This document shows, piece after piece, positions 33,666 to 37,154 of a stretch of DNA of 37,154 nucleotides; position 1 is the first letter of the stretch, and every line of letters begins with the position of its first letter. The stretch is taken from positions 1-37,154 of the forward strand of contig NZ_JBNPVX010000029.1 in assembly GCF_050434145.1 (NCBI RefSeq), in the 5' to 3' direction. The translations under genes were made by a program, and so were the position numbers. The notes under the pieces were generated by a model. The model ran no database searches and was not told the origin of the DNA. It saw nothing but the letters and a program-made list of their open reading frames with translations. This DNA comes from JAISST01 sp050434145. Its GTDB lineage: Bacteria; Fusobacteriota; Fusobacteriia; Fusobacteriales; Fusobacteriaceae.

Positions 33666-34445
33666 ATGGAATACATTGACAGTATAGAGAACAAATTTAT
33701 CAAAAAAATAAGAAAACTTAAATCAAAAAAATACAGAGATAGTTACAGTTTATTCCTTGGAGAAGGAATAAAATTTGTTGATTTTCATTATACCCCATAT
33801 GCTATTATTATAGATAAAAATGCAGTCTTTAGTAAGGAACATTTGGAAAAATTAAATTCCTTTATTACTCCCAAGACTTATGTTTCTTCTAAGGTTTTCC
33901 ATTCTATCACAACACAAGAAAACCCGCAGGGAATAATTTTTGTTTATGAATATCTTCCAAATTCTATAGAAAGTCTTGGGGATAATATAGTAGTTCTTAA
34001 TAACATTTCTGATCCAGGTAATCTTGGAACAATTATTCGAGTTGTTGATGCTGTTGGATACAAAGATATCCTTATTAGTAAGTCTAGTGTTGACATGTAT
34101 AATGAAAAAACTGTTCGCAGCTCCATGGGTTCTATCCTAAATGTTAACATCAATTACATGGAATCTGATGAAATAATCAATCTTTTAAAAGAAAAAAATT
34201 ATAAGGTTTTTGCAACTAATTTAGATAAATCATCCATTGATTATAAGCAAATGTTGCTTTCTGACAAAAATGCATATATTTTTGGTAACGAAGCAAATGG
34301 AATCAGTGATGAAATGCTAAATATTAGTGATGAACATATAATAATACCAATGTATGGTAGTGCTCAATCTCTTAATGTATCTATTGCCTCTGCAATCATT
34401 CTGTATAAAAGCAGAGAGTTACTAGAAATTTTTAATCAAGGTTAG
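33666..34445 (+). CDS. SpoU/TrmH-family RNA 2'-O-methyltransferase
   Basis: 259 aa from the ATG at 33666, chosen because AAGTGGTGA precedes it by about 3 nt; GTG at 33657 lies inside that site. N-terminal residues (about 1-95) form a substrate-binding domain (KFIKKIRKLKSKKYRDSYSLFLGEG), then a SPOUT knot with motif 1 NNISDPGNLGTIIR, motif 2 YIFGNEANGIS and motif 3 IIPMYGSAQSLNVSIASAI. Members methylate ribose in 23S rRNA or tRNA; the exact target is not visible. It is the first gene of a plus-strand trio, 10 nt before a lipoprotein gene. Confidence 0.93.
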   Translation: MEYIDSIENKFIKKIRKLKSKKYRDSYSLFLGEGIKFVDFHYTPYAIIIDKNAVFSKEHLEKLNSFITPKTYVSSKVFHSITTQENPQGIIFVYEYLPNSIESLGDNIVVLNNISDPGNLGTIIRVVDAVGYKDILISKSSVDMYNEKTVRSSMGSILNVNINYMESDEIINLLKEKNYKVFATNLDKSSIDYKQMLLSDKNAYIFGNEANGISDEMLNISDEHIIIPMYGSAQSLNVSIASAIILYKSRELLEIFNQG

Positions 34446-34455
34446 GTGAACAAAA

Positions 34456-34959
34456 ATGAGAAATTTTATACGTTTTACAATAGTCTTTTTTTGTTTTTTG
34501 TCCTTAGTAGGGTGTTCTGGATTAAAGAAGAGAAATCAAATCAGTCCAAATGAAAAAATCTCTGCTTATTTTACTATGGGTGAAGCAATACATAGTGACT
34601 ATGCCAAGAAACATGGAATCAATAATTATCCAAAGAGTTCTATTCATGAAAAAAATATTTTTTACACTGCTAAAAGAATGGACAAAGTAAGAAAAATATT
34701 GAAAAGACCTATTAAAGTCACTAGTTGGTATAGATCCCCTAAAGTCAATCGAGCTGTTGGAGGAAGCAGTACCTCTGCTCATATAGATGGTTTAGCTGTA
34801 GATTTTTATTTGAAGAAAGGTGCAGCTAAAAATGAAATACGAACACTTAAGAAAAAAATGAAGTATGATCAATTGATTTTCTATCCACGAGGAAATCGAG
34901 CTCACATTGGATTTAGAAAGGATGGAAAAGATGAAAGACAAGAGTATATGGTAAAATAG
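34456..34959 (+). CDS. M15-family D-Ala-D-Ala carboxypeptidase-like lipoprotein
   Basis: 167 aa. A signal peptide ends in the lipobox LVGC, with Cys20 as the lipidation site. The domain is a Peptidase_M15_3-type zinc peptidase: SWYRSPKVN (R93), GGSSTSAHIDGLAVDF with zinc ligands H109 and D116, and RAHIGF with H150. All three ligands are present. It likely trims D-Ala-D-Ala or related bonds in periplasmic peptidoglycan. The start has AGGTGA 6 nt upstream. It is followed 17 nt later by an amidase gene, so the pair should act together on cell wall. Confidence 0.9.
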   Translation: MRNFIRFTIVFFCFLSLVGCSGLKKRNQISPNEKISAYFTMGEAIHSDYAKKHGINNYPKSSIHEKNIFYTAKRMDKVRKILKRPIKVTSWYRSPKVNRAVGGSSTSAHIDGLAVDFYLKKGAAKNEIRTLKKKMKYDQLIFYPRGNRAHIGFRKDGKDERQEYMVK

Positions 34960-34976
34960 ATTTGGGGTGATAATAA

Positions 34977-35987
34977 ATGATAAAGATTTTTAATTTTATA
35001 CTATTATTCATATTTTCTTTTTCATATGGTTTTTCTGCTTATGAGGAAGAGAGTTATTTCAACCAATATGGTTATCCCAGTGTCTTTACTGGGCATATTG
35101 GAGATTACAGTGACGATTTCACTATTGATAATAAATCATTTGAATCTGTAGGGCAAGATGGAAGAATCAAGTTTATCATATTACACTATACTGCTACAGG
35201 AGATGAGTTGGGTAAAAGAGCACTTACATATGGTAATGTAAGTGCCCATTATCTAGTTACAACAGACAGCAATGAACCTATTTTTTCACTTGTTCATCCT
35301 GATAATAGGTCATGGCATGCTGGAGTAAGTGAATTCTATGGAAGAGCCAATCTCAATGACACATCTATTGGCATAGAAATTGTCAATGCTGGTATGGTTA
35401 CATTACCAGACTCACCACCTAAAAATATATTTTTTCGGCCTTATGAAGAATATTTACCATATACAGAAAATCAAATAAAAAAAGTGGCGTATCTTGTAAA
35501 AAATTTGGCAAAAGCCTATGATATTGAACCAAAATTTATACTGGGGCATTCAGACATTGCTCCAAGTAGAAAATTTGATCCTGGTCCAAAATTTCCTTGG
35601 GAACATTTGTATAAAGAATATGGAATAGGAGCTTGGTATAATGAAAATGATAAGCTTGCTTTTATGAAAGAGTACGATGAAGATTTATTTAAAAATCTCA
35701 CTGTAAAAGAAATTAAAAACGAATTTTATATGTATGGTTATAGAATAAATAATACCAGTACCTGGGATCAAGATAGTCGTTGCATTATTTATGCTTTTCA
35801 AATGCATTTTAATCCCAAAACTCTTACTGGTGAAATGGATTTGGAAACTTTTGCAATATTAAAAGCATTGAATAAAAAATACAGCACAAGAAATTTGCCA
35901 GAAGATAGAAAGATAGTAAAAAAGGTTGAACAAAAAAAAGAAGAGCCTAAAGATACAAAGAAACCAGCTAAAGCAAAAAAGAAATAA
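34977..35987 (+). CDS. N-acetylmuramoyl-L-alanine amidase (AmpD/AmiD-type)
   Basis: 336 aa with a signal peptide of about 20 residues (IFNFILLFIFSFSYGFSA), so exported. The Amidase_2 zinc domain spans about 60-215: FIILHYTATG with H70, SIGIEIVN with catalytic Glu134, and LGHSDIAPSRKFDPGP with H191 and D201. Residues about 240-300 look like a small helical peptidoglycan-binding-type domain (VKEIKNEFYMYGY, QDSRCIIYAFQMHF, GEMDLETFAILKAL). A Lys/Pro/Glu-rich tail ends the protein. This is the architecture of E. coli AmiD, which cuts anhydro and normal muropeptides. The start has GGGGTGA about 6 nt upstream. It is last in the SpoU-M15-amidase unit. Confidence 0.93.
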   Translation: MIKIFNFILLFIFSFSYGFSAYEEESYFNQYGYPSVFTGHIGDYSDDFTIDNKSFESVGQDGRIKFIILHYTATGDELGKRALTYGNVSAHYLVTTDSNEPIFSLVHPDNRSWHAGVSEFYGRANLNDTSIGIEIVNAGMVTLPDSPPKNIFFRPYEEYLPYTENQIKKVAYLVKNLAKAYDIEPKFILGHSDIAPSRKFDPGPKFPWEHLYKEYGIGAWYNENDKLAFMKEYDEDLFKNLTVKEIKNEFYMYGYRINNTSTWDQDSRCIIYAFQMHFNPKTLTGEMDLETFAILKALNKKYSTRNLPEDRKIVKKVEQKKEEPKDTKKPAKAKKK

Positions 35988-36230
35988 TATAAATCATAAA
36001 ACCCATATAAATCAATAAAACAAATATAGATTTCAAAATTTTATTGTTATATACTAAAAATTTGGTGATATGTCTACAGAAAAAAATTTTCAAGTCATTT
36101 ATCAATGAATTTATACAGTATAAGATTGTTTTTATAGTCCGAATAATAATTTTTACTAGATATATATTAAGACTTTATGATAAAATACTAAGGTATGTAT
36201 AAAATAGTAATAACAATTGCTATTAATTTT

Positions 36231-36316
36231 GCAGAGGTGGCGAAATGGTAGACGCGCAAGGTTGAGGGCCTTGTTGGTATTTTCCAGTGAGGGTTCAAGT
36301 CCCTTCCTCTGCACCA
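36231..36316 (+). tRNA. tRNA-Leu (anticodon GAG)
   Basis: This 86-nt class II tRNA has a long variable arm. Acceptor GCAGAGG (36231-36237) pairs with CCTCTGC (36306-36312); the discriminator is A and CCA is encoded (36314-36316). The anticodon stem CAAGG/CCTTG encloses TTGAGGG, giving anticodon GAG (36264-36266) with G37. GGTTCAAGTCC forms the T arm. It reads CUC/CUU. The 243 bp before it holds no gene; a -10-like TATAAA lies at 36198-36203. Confidence 0.97.
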
Positions 36317-36329
36317 TAATATAAAGACT

Positions 36330-36360
36330 AATGCACTGGAAAAATTCAAGTGCATTTTTT
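36330..36360 (+). terminator. Terminator after tRNA-Leu
   Basis: AATGCACT (36330-36337) pairs with AGTGCATT (36349-36356), then T residues follow. The loop is 11 nt. It lies 14 nt after the tRNA CCA. Confidence 0.82.
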
Positions 36361-36408
36361 AATATTATTTATTTGTCAATAAAATCTTAAGAATAATATT
36401 TTCCAAAC

Positions 36409-36960
36409 TTATTTTTTATCATTAATTGTAACTACAACTGGTATTTCCACAGTTTTCTTTATGTTTTTGTCTATCTCAAATTCTATATTTATCTTTCCAA
36501 AAAGTTTCTCGTATTCATTGTCCAATCTTATATTTATATATAAATCTTGATATATTTTATCCCCATCTCTTGTTAAGCTTACTTCTCCCAACCTATTACT
36601 CGGTATGTTTTCCACTATATTTACCACTTGATCCTTTTCATTTTTTAGAGTATAATTTCCTATTTTGTAAGTTATGAAGTCTTCTATATCATTCTTTTTA
36701 TTTTTTAATGATAATTTTTCTTTATATTCTTTTGTCCTATCTTTATCTAGTAATATTTTAGTTAATATTAGTAATTTTTCTGTTGGTTGTCTTTGTTTTA
36801 GAGTAATATCATCTATTCTAGCATGAATATTAATCACCACTTCATTCAAAGTATTTATTTTTACTTCATTAGAAAACTTATTGGAACCATATACAAAAGA
36901 AGTAGAATAATTATCTAAAAATATAATAATCAAAATCATATAAAAAAATTTCTTCTTCAT
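36409..36960 (-). CDS. Secreted protein of unknown function
   Basis: 183 aa. An N-terminal signal peptide (KKKFFYMILIIIFLDNYSTSFVYG, cut near residue 25) precedes a hydrophilic domain rich in Asn, Lys, Asp and Ile. Alternating hydrophobic stretches (EVVINIHARIDDI, DLYINIRLDNEY, IEIPVVVTIND-like end) suggest a beta-sandwich. There is no cysteine and no lipobox. I do not recognise a family; a small pilin-like, adhesin-subunit or surface-layer role is possible, but nothing shows it. The start has AGGAG 7 nt upstream and a good promoter lies 70 bp further up. What follows upstream lies beyond the window. Confidence 0.75.
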   Translation of the reverse strand: MKKKFFYMILIIIFLDNYSTSFVYGSNKFSNEVKINTLNEVVINIHARIDDITLKQRQPTEKLLILTKILLDKDRTKEYKEKLSLKNKKNDIEDFITYKIGNYTLKNEKDQVVNIVENIPSNRLGEVSLTRDGDKIYQDLYINIRLDNEYEKLFGKINIEFEIDKNIKKTVEIPVVVTINDKK

Positions 36961-37027
36961 TTTTATTCTCCTAATTTAAAAAATACTATTTAAAATATAG
37001 TTTTTAATACATTATTTTGATATATTA

Positions 37028-37056
37028 ATTATACTATAAAACTTTATAAGGCACAA
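37028..37056 (-). promoter_or_regulatory. Predicted promoter of the secreted-protein gene
   Basis: TTGTGC (37056-37051) and TATAAT (37033-37028) are spaced 17 bp on the minus strand. The leader would be about 60 nt. Confidence 0.55.
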
Positions 37057-37122
37057 TGATTTTGTTAGTGTAAAATATTTGTAGGGAAATTTCAAAAAAT
37101 AAAAAAGAGAAACACCTTGATA

Positions 37123-37131
37123 TGTTATAAT
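37123..37131 (+). promoter_or_regulatory. Possible extended -10 promoter at the window edge
   Basis: TGT followed by TATAAT (37126-37131) points to the right, towards a gene that would lie outside the window. No -35 match was found. Confidence 0.3.
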
Positions 37132-37154
37132 GAATTCACTACCAAACATAAAAC

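Noticed and set aside
36013..36046. CAATAAAA/TTTTATTG inverted repeat after the amidase gene
   Set aside because: It is an AT-only stem with an 18-nt loop and no T run after it; not a convincing terminator or small RNA.
1..37154. CRISPR array, insertion sequence or prophage
   Set aside because: No regularly spaced repeats, transposase, integrase or phage genes were seen; the genes are core functions of even composition.

Overview
The window is AT-rich and carries core genes of a diderm bacterium that shares much of its housekeeping machinery with Firmicutes. Envelope genes needing an outer membrane are present: a ShlB/FhaC-type TpsB barrel, MlaA/VacJ and an LpxL/HtrB-type acyltransferase. 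Beside them are PolC, HPr kinase, SepF, RNase M5, a DUF896 protein and KhpA. Together with the low GC content and frequent TTG starts, this points to Fusobacteriota. The genus cannot be fixed from the sequence. No insertion sequence, prophage, CRISPR array or rRNA was seen. This is ordinary chromosomal backbone with a few odd features.

Layout. 1-5.2 kb: a single-chain NfnAB-type flavoprotein (+), a MOSC protein (-), a MATE exporter (+) and xpt (-), separated by shared bidirectional terminators. 5.2-15.6 kb: a long minus-strand run from a promoter at 15.56-15.58 kb through mtnN, folC, a small membrane protein, a double-length hprK, an interrupted nrnA, sepF, a SEDS polymerase, a DUF896 gene, asnS, an esterase and rnmV. 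15.7-17.5 kb: an orphan TpsB. 17.6-21.0 kb: an LpxL-like acyltransferase, an orphan PotD and dnaN (+). 21.0-29.2 kb: a DUF2156 protein, mlaA with an overlapping exported hydrolase, HU, and polC (-). 29.2-33.5 kb: khpA-rimM-trmD-gamma-carbonic-anhydrase-like-SPOUT methyltransferase, and upstream of it slyD-rpiB-hinT (-). 33.6-36.0 kb: a SpoU methyltransferase followed by two peptidoglycan hydrolases (+). 36.2 kb onward: tRNA-Leu(GAG) and an unknown secreted protein (-).

Functional themes are replication (dnaN, polC, HU), translation and RNA maturation (asnS, rnmV, trmD, rimM, khpA, tRNA-Leu), division and wall turnover (sepF, SEDS, M15 peptidase, amidase), outer-membrane lipid and protein handling (mlaA, hydrolase, tpsB, lpxL-like), and salvage or carbon control (xpt, mtnN, hprK).

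Most notable observations: (1) a conserved leader of about 55 bp shared by dnaN and khpA, about 12 kb apart on opposite strands; (2) HprK as a tandem duplication whose first copy has lost the P-loop lysine and catalytic histidine; (3) nrnA interrupted by one in-frame TAA inside a T/A homopolymer; (4) an MlaA homologue with no lipobox cysteine, overlapping an exported alpha/beta hydrolase gene; (5) a 10-bp inverted repeat lying on the slyD promoter.
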